Below are positions 1 to 11,458 of a stretch of DNA of 64,000 nucleotides, piece by piece. The position numbers and the translations under genes are program-made. The DNA comes from Linum tenue (lineage: Eukaryota; Streptophyta; Magnoliopsida; Malpighiales; Linaceae), in the NCBI GenBank assembly GCA_946122785.1, contig CAMGYJ010000006.1, positions 32,972,168-33,036,167 of the forward strand. The letters run 5' to 3'. Each line of letters starts with the position of its first letter. Within the stretch, counting starts at the first letter, position 1. Below the pieces are notes generated by a model, which made no database searches, was not told the origin of the DNA, and saw nothing but the letters and a program-made list of their open reading frames with translations.

Positions 1-653
1 GACCTCGAAATTTGTTCGTTGTGACGACTTCAAGTTTCACTTGTGATAATCTCTTTGCAAGGAGTTGTACCTCCTTCTAGCCTTGATGTATCGATCCCAT
101 GACAACTTGTTAGGCTCCCTATGATATACTTAGTTCTTCCTTTGCTTGCTTAGGTAGCCCTAGTATTTTTCAAAGTCTAACTTTCAGCTGCTCCTTGGGG
201 TTGTAGCCCTATGTTCAATTCTCCTGAACTCCACGACCCTTCCTTGCACCCTTTCCTCTCGATTATGGCAACATTTGCCATAACTGCTTGGCTCCTTCCA
301 GAACCTTATTCTCATCAGCTCACATCCCCATAGAATAGGAGCTACCTTGACCCTCCTCTTCTCACTCATGAAGGGGTTTCACTAAACGATCCCTCTAGGA
401 ACCTGCTCCTTCTCCTTCCCAAGACGTATCATAACCCCATGGGGCATCCGAAAGTTATTTACTTATCATGGTTAGAGTATACTGGAGATTCTAAAATTTT
501 TTTCTGAAAGACTCTGACTCGTTTGGCCAAACTTTTAACTGACACTCCCTTTTTCCTTTCCTTTAAAACACTAAAATCTTGAAAAACGCAAATCGTCACT
601 CCAGTATTCCTTGGAAGCCAAGGAACAGAGGAGTGCCGGCTTTGATACCAAAA
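1..653 (-). mobile_element. Internal region of non-coding LTR element N1 (runs off the window)
   Basis: Reading on the minus strand from 653, the sequence starts with TTTTGGTATCAAAGCC, a primer-binding site of the initiator-Met tRNA type, directly after the LTR end. The rest is similar along its length to 58087-58820, the internal region of element N2 on the plus strand. It ends at the window edge in a TTTCGAGGTC motif, which in N2 lies just before the polypurine tract. The only open frames here are short and are not preserved in N2, so no gag or pol is encoded. The missing 3' LTR must lie outside the window. Confidence 0.8.
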
Positions 654-1196
654 TGACACAACCCGATCTTTTTAGAAAACCAAACCATAACTCAAACCAA
701 AACCCGGTTACTCCGGAGCAACCCAAACCACATTTTAAAATAAACAAACCGACATCATTTAAAAATTTTTAACGAAAAGCCCCAACACTTGGGCAAAATT
801 CTCAATCTCAAACACTTAAAACGGCTTAACACAGAATCTCTAGTTTATACTAATAACCATGAAACAAAATAAATAACTAATCTAACTTGACTCCTCACGA
901 GCTTTCAGATATCCCGTCGACGCTGGTACCGCTGCTCGCCTCGCCCTGCTTCTTCTCGTGATCCACTTCTACTAGACTATCCTCAACCTGGTGAGTGAGA
1001 AGGGGTCAGTCTCGTCGTTACTTCCTAAGGTCTTCGCCCTAGGCAAACTTCCTACTAAACACATTATTAGGGGAATGCCTCCTAGCATGAAAGCTGTTCT
1101 CGCTTTCTGCTCTTAAATAACCATTCTTATCAACTCATTTCAACATTAACTCATAAAAGTTCTCGACTTCTATCTTTATCTCAACACAAATCCACT

Positions 1197-1445
1197 AGGA
1201 CCACCGCGTTACGTCACGTCGTCCGGTGTCCTACCCTAGTATGCCAACCGCGTTACGTCTCGTCGTCCGGTTGCATACCCAAACTCGGCAATGGCTCTGC
1301 GTTACGTCTCGTCGTCCAGTCCATGCCCGTCAACTACTGCGTTACGTCTCGCCGTCTAGTAGTGACCCCAACATACTCGATCAACTGCTATGTTACGTCT
1401 CGCCGTCCAGCAGTGACCCGACCATCTACCGCGTCCAGTAGTGGC
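1197..1445 (-). repeat. Tandem array of variable-stem hairpins in the N1 LTR
   Basis: Five units plus a partial sixth, about 46 bp apart. Each has a shared centre (plus strand GCGTTACGTCTCGTCGTC) flanked by arms that pair with each other but differ between units. Unit 2 (1239-1278) has GTATGC and AACCG facing CGGTT and GCATAC with one bulged base. Unit 1 pairs AGGA plus CACCG with CGGTG plus TCCT. Unit 4 pairs GTCA plus CTACT with AGTAG plus TGAC. The same design, with other stems, occurs in the N2 LTRs. Confidence 0.8.
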
Positions 1446-2958
1446 CCAACCTCCCGGGGGTTCCTCATACCATCAATACATACAACATCACACACATTCA
1501 TACATAGCACAAGGTGTGCCTCCACCCTTACAGGCGGTGGGATGCCTCACACACATATCGCGCATACTATTACAATTAACTAAATAATAACTTGAACGAA
1601 AAACGGAAACTAAAAGACCTACGACAGAGATTTTACCCCCTTTACACTCACCTCTTTAGTCGCATCAACATCTGCATTCTCACGCTCAAGCCCTGCGCGT
1701 TTTTCCTCTTTTGGCTCCTCCTCTATCGGTTCATCGTCTTCCTCTTCAATGACCCTAACCATTGGAGCTCCGCCGCCATTCTCTTCAAGGTCCTTCCTCG
1801 GGCGACATTTCAGCGGCCAACTTCGAACTCCCGACACCCCGGGTCTTCTAGGAGGATAGGGTCGGGGCCTCTCCATCGCTTTACCCCCGCCAGTTGCGAT
1901 CACCGATGTCGAGTTCTCGGCCTTTCTTCCACCTCTAATAGACGCGGCTCTTCCCCTCCTACTAATCGGTGTGAACCTTTTCATCACGCGAGACTACGAA
2001 GTTCGATCGACTGCTAACTTTCTCGCCTTCTTTCCCTCCTTAGCCGGATTATCCCAGGACACCTATTAATAAGAAGTTCTTACTCTAAGACAACCTTTCT
2101 CGATTTAAAAGCCTCCTTTTTATATACCCAGACGCCCTCTACTCAAAGTCTCATCCTCAAACCTCACTCCAAAGGTCCTTTAACCCCCCATTAAAATTTC
2201 TAGAATTAATCCCTTCAAAACCGACTATTTTTCTTAATTATTTTTATCTTGGACGAATTTTTCACCTGACTAGAACCTTGTTATACTTTTGGAAAATAAT
2301 ATTCCCATGTCAATCATGAGCACCTTTACCCTGAAAAATTATCAAACCCTTAAAAATCCCTCGGAAAGATTTTTATTTAATTAAAACGAATATTAGAACA
2401 ATTTCAAAAAATAGAAATACATCTTAAAAAAACCCAAATTTAATTACAACCATTGCCTAGACGTCACTCAATTTGTAAAATTGTTAAATTCAGAAAAAAA
2501 AACCTTCAGAGAGGCTAAAAACAATTTAAAACATCCAAAAATACGTTTCTGGAAATTCCCAGCAGCTTTAGTGACCAATCAAAATCTGTCACTAAAAGCC
2601 TGTAAAGCCTGTTGCTAAACCTCAGAATTGCACCCTCACGAAAAATTCTCAAATTAATCGACCTAACTCAAAGCGATCGAGTTCCCGGGACGTTGATATC
2701 CTCGTTGATTGAACCCTCAAACGCTACCGCTAATAAAATACGAGCTTCGGATTAGACTATCGATAAATCGAGTTTAGAAATTGCGAAGAGGTTTGTGATC
2801 CTTACCTAGAAACACGAAAGGGGTGGGATCGGGATTGGGATCGGGGTCGGTGCATAGGGAGGCGGCAACTCCCTTTCTTCTTCTTTTTTTCTCTGCCGCG
2901 CGGGGGCTGAATTCTCTGGGCAATTACTTGAAGAATGACGGCAGGGTGGGAATTATTA

Positions 2959-2974
2959 GGGGGGGGGGGGGGGG
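2959..2974. repeat. Homopolymer G run (16 G) in the N1 LTR
   Basis: Sixteen consecutive G on the plus strand. Such runs are prone to assembly error and to length polymorphism. Confidence 0.95.
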
Positions 2975-3035
2975 TTGGGATTAGTGAGGGCCGCTCGGCC
3001 CCCCAGGTCTGATATATATGTTTTTTTTAATAAGT

Positions 3036-3059
3036 AATAATAATAATAATATTATTATT
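3036..3059. repeat. TAA/ATT microsatellite
   Basis: About four TAA units followed by three ATT units, making a small AT-only palindromic microsatellite near the start of the N1 LTR. Confidence 0.9.
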
Positions 3060-3153
3060 CTCAATTCGCAGTTGTAACTCTTAGTACGTAACCGTCAATC
3101 CAACCGATCACGTATTACGGCCAAACCTAAATCTAAAATACCGGGGTGTTACA

Positions 3154-5965
3154 TGGGTGCCTTTAAAGCCCCAGACAGAGACGGTCTAAATCCTCTCTTC
3201 TTTCAGCGGTGTTGGGACCTAGCGGGGCCTGCGTTCGTGGAGTTTGCACAATCATGTTGGCTAAACCCATCTCGTGTAAAAGAAAGTTAATGCCATTATT
3301 GTAGCTTTGATACCGAAGTTGAAGCAGCCGGTGTCGGTCGATCAGTTCCGACCGATCAGTCTTTGCAACGTGACCTATAAAATGATCAGAAAGTGCCTTG
3401 CGGAAAGGATCAAGACAATCATGCCGCAACTGGTACACGAGACGCAGACGAGCTTCGTCCCACGACGACATATTACTGGCAATATTTGCATTTTGCAGGA
3501 AGTTATCCACTCGATGCGTGCTAAAAGGGGAAAGACAGGCTGGATGGTCCTCAAGATTGTCCTGGCTAAGGCAAACGACCGCATTAAAAGGAGCTTCGTT
3601 CATGACACTTTGGTCGCAGCGAGAGCTCCCCCGAGGTTTATTAATCTCACGATGAGCTGTATTTCCACCTCGAGTATGCAGATTCAATGGAATGGAGGCT
3701 TGACGGAGGATTTTGAACCATCGCGAGGGTTACGTCAAGACTGTCCTTTGTCTCCTTACATCTTCACTCTATGCATGGAGAGTTTGGGACATCTGGTCAG
3801 TGCAGCGGTGGAGGAGCGGAAATGGCAGCCGATCAAGCTTTGAAGCAAGGGACCAGCTCTCTCGCACCTATTCTTTGCTGACGATCTAATCTTATTCAGT
3901 GTGGCCTCTTTGGAACAGGTCCAAGTGATTCTCCAGTGCCTTGAAGATTTTGGTGCAGCCTCCGGACAACAAGTTAGCCGCCCAAAATCGCGGGTCTTCT
4001 TCTCCAGTAATGTTTTGGAGGTTAGTGGTGGTACGTTGAGCAATGCTCTCGATATCCCGGAGACCAAGAACCTCGGCCGTTATTTGGGGGTTCCGGTTAT
4101 CCACGACAGAGTCTCTAAAGCTACTTATACATATCTGATAGATCGGGTCGATGCGAAGCTTGCAAGTTGGAAGGCTAACACTCTATCTCTCACAGCCAGG
4201 ATAACCTTAGCTCAGTCCGTGCTTGCATCTTTGTCGGCCTACGTTATGCAAACAACGTTTTTGCTAGCAGGAGTCAGGGATTATATTGATAGGAAGATCA
4301 GAGGGTTTATCTGGGGTAGTTCGGAGCAAGGGAGGAAAATCCATTTGGTGGATTGGGATACCGTGTGCAAGCCGAAGGAGCAAGGAGGCCTGGGACTCCG
4401 TAGTGCTACGAGGATGAACGAGGCTTTCATGGTGAAGATCGCACTGGGGGTGTTCACAGAACCAGATAATCTCTGGGCCAGAGTTATCATGGGTAAGTAT
4501 GTGTCCCGAACTGAAGATGGCTGGGTTCCGAGAACAGAAGGCAGAATATCGAACTTGTGGCAAGGGGTTCCACGGATTTTTCATCTCATTTCGCAAGCGA
4601 CGATGTGGTCGATCAAGAGTGGAGCTCAGGCCAGGTTTTGGCGTGACTGTTGGCTGCAGGACTAGCCACCATTTGGGGACTATGCCGCCAATCTCCCTGA
4701 AGAAGCAGCCCACCTAACAGTAGCGGAGTTAGTACTTAATGGGAGCTAGAACTTTGAGTACGTTCGGGCTTTCTTACCCGAAGACTTGGTGATGCAACTC
4801 CAGCTTCATCCTGTTCCACAGGAGAACCACCCGGATGTTCCTCTCTGGACACTCTCCCCATCTGGAGCCTTTACGCTGAAATCGACATACGAGCTAACGG
4901 GAGAGGAGACGGATGCAAGTGAGTCTCACCCGGTGTGGAAAGCGGCATGGAAAATCCCCGGAATGCAACGGACACGAGCTTTCTTCTGGTTAGTACTGCA
5001 TAATCGGCTACTTACGAATGCTGAGAGATACCGGCATTACTTAACGTCGAATGATAGATGCCCCATTTGTGGAAATGGCTCTGAAACTACTTTTCATGTG
5101 ATACGAGACTACTCGTACGCTAGAGCTGCGTGGGCGGAGGTCCTCCAGGATGAGCCGGATAATAACTTCTTCGATTTAAATGTAAGCAGGTGGGCTCTTC
5201 ACTATTTGTCGGATCGCAGCACTAGAATCGACCCTACTCTCTTTGCGATTTTTTGCTAGACCTTTGTGGAAGAATAGAAACTCCTGGATTTTTGAGAAAA
5301 AGCTGGCTTCAATAGCTGAGCTAGTGCAGAGAGTGCAGGAGCTTAGAAGGCAGGTGGATGCAGCTCTTCAATGCTCGACGCGGGTGCTGGGAGAGGGTTA
5401 GGAGACGACGGCCAGTTTGATTAGCTGGCAGCTCCCCCCGGCGGGCTGGGTTTGTTTAAACACTGACGGGTCGGTGACGGAAGCAAATGGCAGTGGAGCA
5501 GCAGGTGGAGTAGTGCGAGATAGCGTGGGAAGGTTCATACAGGCTTATGCAGCTAATCTTGGGGGTGGATCGATAACCCATGCCGAGCTCGCATGAATAA
5601 TGCACGGGCTGAGGATCACTTGGGAAGTAGGATTTCTCCATGTTGTTGTTCAGACGGATTCAAAGACAGCCATTGACCTAATCCAGGCGGCCCCAGAGAG
5701 ACATCCGCATAGCACCTTGGTCTTAGAGATTCGTCGCTGGCTGGGAAAAGATTGGGAGGTGCAGGTCATGCATGTTTTCAGAGAGGGTAATTTTGTTGCG
5801 GACTATTTAGCTTCTTTGGGCCACTCATTGCCTAGGGGCGTCCACAATTTCGTTAATCCAAGCGCTACGCTCAGATATTGACTGTACTTTGATGCCATTG
5901 GGGTCCAAACCCCTCATTTTATTAATGAATAAGGGTTAGGGTGCACTATTCTCACAAAAAAAAAA
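3154..5965 (+). mobile_element. L1-type LINE 1 (5'-truncated by an LTR insertion)
   Basis: A non-LTR retrotransposon carrying the reverse transcriptase, a zinc-binding region and RNase H, ending in a ten-A run at 5956-5965. The 5' part (endonuclease, ORF1) is absent, because the sequence begins in RT right at the border of the N1 LTR. Since N1 extends beyond the window, the rest of the LINE may lie to the left. Its 3' end lies about 570 bp upstream of the start codon of the host gene at 6538. Confidence 0.9.
3155..5881 (+). pseudogene. LINE ORF2 remnant: reverse transcriptase, zf-RVT, RNase H
   Basis: ORF2 of plant L1-like LINEs copies the element's RNA at the target site. The order here is as expected. 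An RT fragment at 3155-4000 has the PISLCN and GLRQ...PLSPY motifs and the catalytic box FADDLILF near 3874. A thumb/linker region follows to 4660. A zinc-binding segment (CPICGNGSETTFH, near 5060) comes next. A ribonuclease H domain at 5455-5880 has NTDGS near 5459 and TDSKTA near 5657. It is dead: stops interrupt the frame at 3841 (TGA), 4663 (TAG), near 5257 and near 5594, with frame changes between blocks. The DD of the RT active site survives. The family assignment is firm; the exact clade is not resolved. Confidence 0.88.
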
Positions 5966-6537
5966 TTTCCCCATTCCCTCGTCATCGTCCCTCCTTCTCT
6001 CACACGCTCTCTTTCTCGTTTTTTCCCCCCGTCGGCCCTCCAAACTCCTCCATCCTCAGGCGAGTGGCGAGCAACCTGACTTTGCCCCTATTCCCGTCCA
6101 GCGCTGCCGGCAGATGCCTTGTCTAATCTTCCGTCGCCGAACTCATCGTCCCCTATCTATTCGTCAGTAGTTGCTCTGGTGTTTAGCGTTCACATGCAAG
6201 TGTTCAATTTGGGTGAAGTAGATTGACCAAATCCAAACCCCAACCCTTCGATATATTCTAGCATTTGAATTTTGATTTGGGGATCTTGATTTGGATTTGG
6301 CTATCAAGAGAGATCGAGAGAGAGTAATTGGTCGACAAGGAACTGGGAAGAGGAGGGGATTCAAGATTGGGGTTGTTGTTGATTTGTTTCGGTATATTTC
6401 ACAGAAAAGGGTTATGGGTTTTGTAATTGAAGGGATGATGATGATAAGTTTGAGATAGATGAATCTTTCCGGGAATAAGCAGTGTCGATTAACAGTTTCC
6501 ATCTGTTTAGCGTCTGCAGATTTCTTCATTAAGCATA
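5966..6537 (+). other. Upstream/leader region of the host gene
   Basis: Between the LINE A-tail and the ATG at 6538. It begins with a pyrimidine-rich stretch (5966-6060), as is common in plant 5' untranslated leaders. I see no convincing TATA box and cannot place the transcription start. A leader intron is possible but not demonstrated. The LINE insertion may have displaced the original promoter. Confidence 0.45.
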
Positions 6538-8175
6538 ATGTTTGGCGTCAGGAGAACATTGGCCTCCTGTGAAAGGGGGCTTCACATGTTGTCCCGTGGC
6601 GATGGTCCTTCGGAGACATTGAGAAGAAGGGTATCAGAGTTGGAGAAGTTGAGGAAACGGAAGAACCCCAGAAAGCATGAACTTTTTGTGCAAGTTCCTG
6701 AATCGTTGAAGTTCCTCGACACTGCTACAATGCCGATGATTCTCACTGTTGTGGGTACTGCACTCGTCGCAAAGCTCCTAATGATGGTATATTTCAACTT
6801 CCTGCTGTCTTACCCTGGTTTAAGGTTATCCTTCTTGACTTAGAATATTACAATTGATGATGAACATGATTGTTATCAGGAACACGAACGAGTCCCTGGA
6901 GCTTGGTTTTGGGTTGCTACTTTAGCTGATTTTAGAATTATGCTTTAAAATGTAATTTCCACTGAATCAAAAGCATAACAAGGACCCATTTTGCTGATAC
7001 GTTTAGTGCGCACTTGCACTTAGACTGGTATTTTTTCATTTCATTATTAGGACTTTGGTTTGTCTCTCTTTTAAGTAACCTATTAGTAACTAACCATGGA
7101 TCAAGTTTAATGGATCGTAGTCTTTTTCACACCTTAGGCATAGTTAGAATTGTTTCAGATGTCTTTTATTGCCTTTTCTGTGCTCATTGGTCTGTTTTCT
7201 TGTAACTGATCAGTGGCTTTTCTGATTTTAATCTATCAATAGTGTACCTAATGATGTGATCATTGATTATCACAGTATGATCAATCGAAATCAGAAGAAA
7301 TGATCGAGCGCAAAATTGAGCATGCTCCTCCAGGTCAAGGCACCGTGAGGATGCTTAGTCGTGAGGAATGGGAAGAAATTCGAGAAGTGAGGCCTAGAAC
7401 TCCTTTTGAATCTAAGCTTGCTCGACCAAGAGCCCGAATAAGAACTGATGATGCCATCAGCGTGGTAAGTGAGCCTCTTTTTCTGCACTTTGTCATCTAA
7501 TTTCTGTTCATCGAAATTTGTGTAAAAAATTAGTATGAGTTGGGACTATCAATAAGCTATTTAAAATTATATCGCTATTGTGATGAGTTCACTCATAAGG
7601 TGCTACATGCATTACTCACGAAGTATTTGCATCATTCTATGGTATATTTTCTCGCACTTCACTGGTGAATCCTAATGCAACTGACAACTATATTGACTCT
7701 TCTGTCTAGCAAAGATGTTTGCCAGCCTTTTTGACCATTTATGTATATCCGATGCTCACTGTTTTTAGTGTTTATGTTCATGCATTCCCAGGTTCTCTCC
7801 ATTCATTCACTCATATTCCAAATATTTCCATTCTTGACGCCATGTCTTAATGTCTATGTTGTATGATATTCGTTACTTGTAGACGATTCCTTGGATCAAA
7901 ACCTTTTCATGTTGGCCTCGCCTAAAAAACTCTTCATGAATTATTTTTTAGGGTTGTCTTGAGGTGTAGAAATTGTTTTGATGCATCCACGCATCCCGCT
8001 GCAGTTTTCTTCTTACCACTTATAATAAGTTGTTGCAACGAGCTGTGGTATTTTGTGGATGCTATTGATGAGCCTTAGTCGTACTTGTTGTGTGCAGAGA
8101 GATCTGAAGGATTGGACCATAGATGTCCTGACAGATGGTTTCACTCGCATTGAAGAAGCCACCAAACGCCATTAG
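6538..8175 (+). CDS. Small single-pass membrane protein, three exons, function unknown
   Basis: The exons are 6538-6786, 7276-7464 and 8098-8175 (TAG stop), giving 171 codons. All three splices are phase 0 with GT donors (gtatat, gtaagt) and AG acceptors (cacag, tgcag). The N-terminus starts MFGVRRTLASCERG and is basic, with a charged stretch (SELEKLRKRKNPRKHE) that may be helical. A hydrophobic segment, ATMPMILTVVGTALVAKLLM, ends exon 1 at about residues 62-82, and is the only predicted membrane span. The remaining 90 residues are polar, rich in Arg and Glu, and end with an amphipathic-looking DLKDWTIDVLTDGFTRIEEA segment. It looks like a conserved plant protein of unknown function, but I cannot name a family. 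A basic N-terminus with one membrane segment would fit an organelle or endomembrane tail protein; that is inference. There are no stops or frameshifts, unlike everything around it. Confidence 0.85.
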
Positions 8176-9469
8176 CTGCATGTGAAAATGCTGATGAATT
8201 TGATCCTTGCATACTGAAACTAACACTATGAATTTGATCACTCCCGTTGAGAAGGAGAGAGGAAGTGTTTGTGGGAAGAAGAAGAAGAGTGACGAAAGGT
8301 TTGGTCGACTCATTTTACTTGGTCAAATAGTTAAAACAGAAAGGTTTGAAAGTGCTTGACTGAGTTTGACCAAATGCAGTGAAAATGAAAGTGAACACGA
8401 GGATCTTATAGGATGATCAGTTATAGTCAAAATTGATATGATATGTTGGGTTCACCTTGCTTTATTCATTATGATGACAAATTAATATTCGAGTCTGTGA
8501 CATGAGCTAGCTATCTATATTGGTCAAAGGTTGTGCTTCGAGTTTGCTCATTATCCTCGAGGTTGCGATGAAGGTTTAACAATATTATTTATAAACTAGC
8601 TTTTACTCGATCTATTGGTCGGTGGACCCAAATTTTGTTTTAATTTGTATTATTTATGGTTATCAATATTTATATTTTAAATAATTTAAATATTTTTAGT
8701 CTTAGCATGATGTGAAAGTAATATTGTGGCACTCGTTGTTGATTATACTATGGCTAATTAGTTCATAGGTATTTTTATTTATCAGTTGGTCCTAACTTAT
8801 TGTTTTCCTTTCTATTTTCACAACAAAAATGTGAATATTCAACTCTTCTTTTTCTTTTCATTATCTTTTTTTTTTATATTTAGTGACAACAACTAGTCGT
8901 CGCGTCTTTCCTCGTGCCTTCAAAGAGAGCGGTGGCTGCCACTGACTGTCTCTCTCCCCCCTCTACATGAATGCATTTCTAACCTCTTCCTCTCCTTTGT
9001 TAGAGACGAAATGGAGGAATCGATTTTTCATTGATGTTGTACATACGTGGTTGTCTCCTCTCCTCTTGTAGGGTAGTTTTTTTTTGAAAATATATTGTCT
9101 AGCGGAATCTCAAAGAGGAAGATCTTTTATTTTCCTAAATTATGTGGTAAATTTATAAATGGTGCCTAGAAGTATAATAAAGTTTACAAATTGTCATTAT
9201 TAAACAAATTAGGTACATAATATATGCAAAGTTTACATATTAGAATATAATGTTTACAAACGTCACATTTTCAAAAGTTACAACCTATAAGCCAAATGTT
9301 TACAGAGTTACAATTGACAACGCTACAAACACGTTTTTGGTATCCGATTGTATTAGTTCCTGATGAGGATGCCAATCCAACCTTGTGTGGTACAATCCCC
9401 AAATTGCCCTTTATCCTACCTGTGATGTTCTGCCCCAATCAACTTCGTCCCTATCCTATCCGCTACAAA

Positions 9470-9612
9470 TAGAGATGCAAAAGTCAAAAGCCGAAATTAA
9501 AAGCCAAAAACCAAAAACCCGAAATCGAGAAAAAACCGAAAAAACCACCAATACATTTTATCGGTTCGGGTTCAGTTAAAACCAAAAATCCAAACCCGAA
9601 TTGACACCCCTA
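9470..9612. mobile_element. Degenerate hAT-like MITE
   Basis: The right end is TTGACACCCCTA, the usual hAT-type terminal inverted repeat TAGGGGTGTCAA read backwards. The left end TAGAGATGCAAA matches it at 9 of 12 positions. The interior has repeated AAAACC/CGGTTC motifs, as many plant hAT MITEs do. I found no target-site duplication, so the borders are tentative. Confidence 0.45.
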
Positions 9613-9994
9613 GTGTCACCCGGACCAAACCAACCCAAAACCCAAAAAAACAAATTCACATGGATGGATGAGGGTGTTGAAATTATCGACCCTGTGATGT
9701 CCGAATTGGTTATGGGTTTTTCCTTTGGTTGGTCGGATAAATTTTATTTTATATATAAATTAATTAATTCATTGATATTTTAAATGATTTGCAATCTATT
9801 AAATACTTTATATATGATTTGAACGTAATTTATGTTGTTTGTTATATTAGTGATAATTAGGTTTTAGGTATTTTGTACGTTCAGTTCATCATAACATACA
9901 ATTTTTATATGTTTTCCTAAATATATTAGCACTATTTGTCAGCATAAATTGTTCATGAGGTATTTATAAAAGAAATTCGGTACTATTTACCAAT

Positions 9995-10185
9995 GTAGTC
10001 AAAATCGCGCTTTAAAACTTAAAAAATTTCAATTTCACGTTTCTAGGTCACTAAAACACTTCTACACAAAATCTTAGTTTTTATAACTTATGTAGTTAAA
10101 AACTCTGCTTTAAAACTTAAAAACTTATGATTTTACGCTTCTAGATCACCAAAACATTTCTACGTAGAAACTCGCTTTTGACTAC
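9995..10185. mobile_element. Small MITE-like element with internal duplication
   Basis: It begins GTAGTCAAAATCGCG and ends CTCGCTTTTGACTAC, which is its approximate inverse. Inside are two diverged copies of an approximately 80-bp unit containing CTTTAAAACTTAAAAA and CTTCTAG-TCACC. No clear target-site duplication was found. Confidence 0.5.
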
Positions 10186-10604
10186 GTTGCTATTTACTTA
10201 CTTTTCTATTAGCTTCAAACAAAACTAAAGCAATTATGTATAGAAGTAGTGATTAGAATGGTCTACTGGTAATATAGAAAAATAAAATTTACCACATACC
10301 GGTTCAAATTTCATGGCCAATAATCGTCTAAAAATATAATAACTAAAAAGCATAAATTATCAAATGCTAATTTCATTGAAAAGTAATTTCAATGTTCAAA
10401 AACAATTGTGATTAAAATTGAGCACACGAACAATTTGCCGCAAATTTGGATAGTCAAAGAAGTCGATCTAAACAATGTTCTAGATCGTTTGTGATTTTGG
10501 GAAACTTCGCAAGCTCTTTGGAGAGATGGCTCAACTCCCACCTCGGTTTCTCAACCAAGTATGATTTAAGTTCGACTGGTGAACGGTGGTTCAAAGTTTT
10601 AGAC

Positions 10605-11118
10605 TGTTAACGGTGGAAAAACAGGTTGGATGGGCTGCGCTTGACTTTTATGAAGATGACGATTTTTACTACGGTCCACACCTTTTGAAACACTGTTCGA
10701 ACAATGGTGTTCGGTGTATGGGGAATCTACGTTACTTTACACTACTCCTATGGAGATTCTTTGAGAGCTCCGCGACTACAACTAAGACTACTGCTATGGA
10801 GGATCCTTCGCGGAGGAGAGCTCTGCAAACTACATAGAATAAGGAAAATGGATAGTTGAGACAAGTTGTATTTGTGTTGAGTTGTGATTGTCCCCCTTGC
10901 TCCAGGATCTTGCTTCAAGTTTTGTTGCCAAGATTTGTCCAACTGCTCTCTCTCTCCTGAAAAATAGCTCCGCTTAGCCTCTACGCAAGTCAGTTGTCGC
11001 CAAGATGTCTCTGGACACATCATCACATCATCCTATTTCAACATGGATGGTACATCCAGCTAGTACTTTGGATGGTATCCATGATATGGGATGGTCACCA
11101 TCCAATCAGTCACATTAC
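10605..11118 (-). repeat. 3' LTR (partial) of the 10605-13522 element
   Basis: Closely matches 12539-13050: the same GGAAAAACAGGTTGGATGGG start and the same order of motifs up to CACCATCCAATCA. After that it diverges, so most of the GGATGG array and the LTR start are missing here. Confidence 0.75.
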
Positions 11119-11458
11119 TTAGAAAGGATGTGTACTTAGACTTTACATGTCCACGACCACTTATATGGCTTACTTGTCTTTGTTTCTAAACTCTAAAGTA
11201 TTGTTGCCTCATACACTTGGCACACAACCACCTTTGATCCTTTGCTTTACCATATCTTGTTGGTGCATATTGAGGCTTCTTATGTATGCCACTATGTCCA
11301 CCATTTTTTGTTGACATCTCACCGCCTTGTCCATCATTTTCTACAATGTTAAATTTAGGCAAACCATGTGTGGCTTGATCATACTGTAGATTATTTTATC
11401 TGCCCCCAATCCAACTTTTGTGGTTGGTGACATCCCCGCCCCCTCCTCGGTCTGTTCC

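Larger units (their letters stand above)
654..3153 (-). repeat. 5' LTR of element N1 (about 2.5 kb)
   Basis: On the minus strand this block starts TGTAACACCCCGG (3153) and ends TGTGTCA (654), directly followed by the primer-binding site. TGTAACACCCC starts are common in plant Ty3/gypsy chromovirus LTRs. It is related to the core of the N2 LTRs (56116-58086) and shares their hairpin array. It holds a 16-base G run and a TAA/ATT microsatellite near its 5' end. The right flank is LINE sequence, so it inserted into the LINE at 3154. The other target-site copy is outside the window. ORFs in it (for example 1592-2017) are not supported as genes. Confidence 0.8.
8176..10604. other. AT-rich intergenic DNA after the host gene
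   Basis: The first 200-300 bp probably hold the 3' untranslated region of the gene. The rest is AT-rich with no supported coding region. The only organised features I see are the two small MITE-like elements listed separately. Confidence 0.6.

Noticed and set aside
1197..1445. CRISPR-like appearance of the hairpin arrays (short repeat, variable flank)
   Set aside because: The host is a plant, there are no cas genes, and the variable parts are self-complementary stems rather than independent spacers.
1592..2017. Overlapping 141- and 122-codon frames in the N1 LTR
   Set aside because: Opposing frames of biased composition in an LTR; no equivalent frame in the N2 LTRs.
3163..3687. 174-codon minus-strand frame
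   Set aside because: It is a shadow of the plus-strand LINE reverse transcriptase, which has clear RT motifs.
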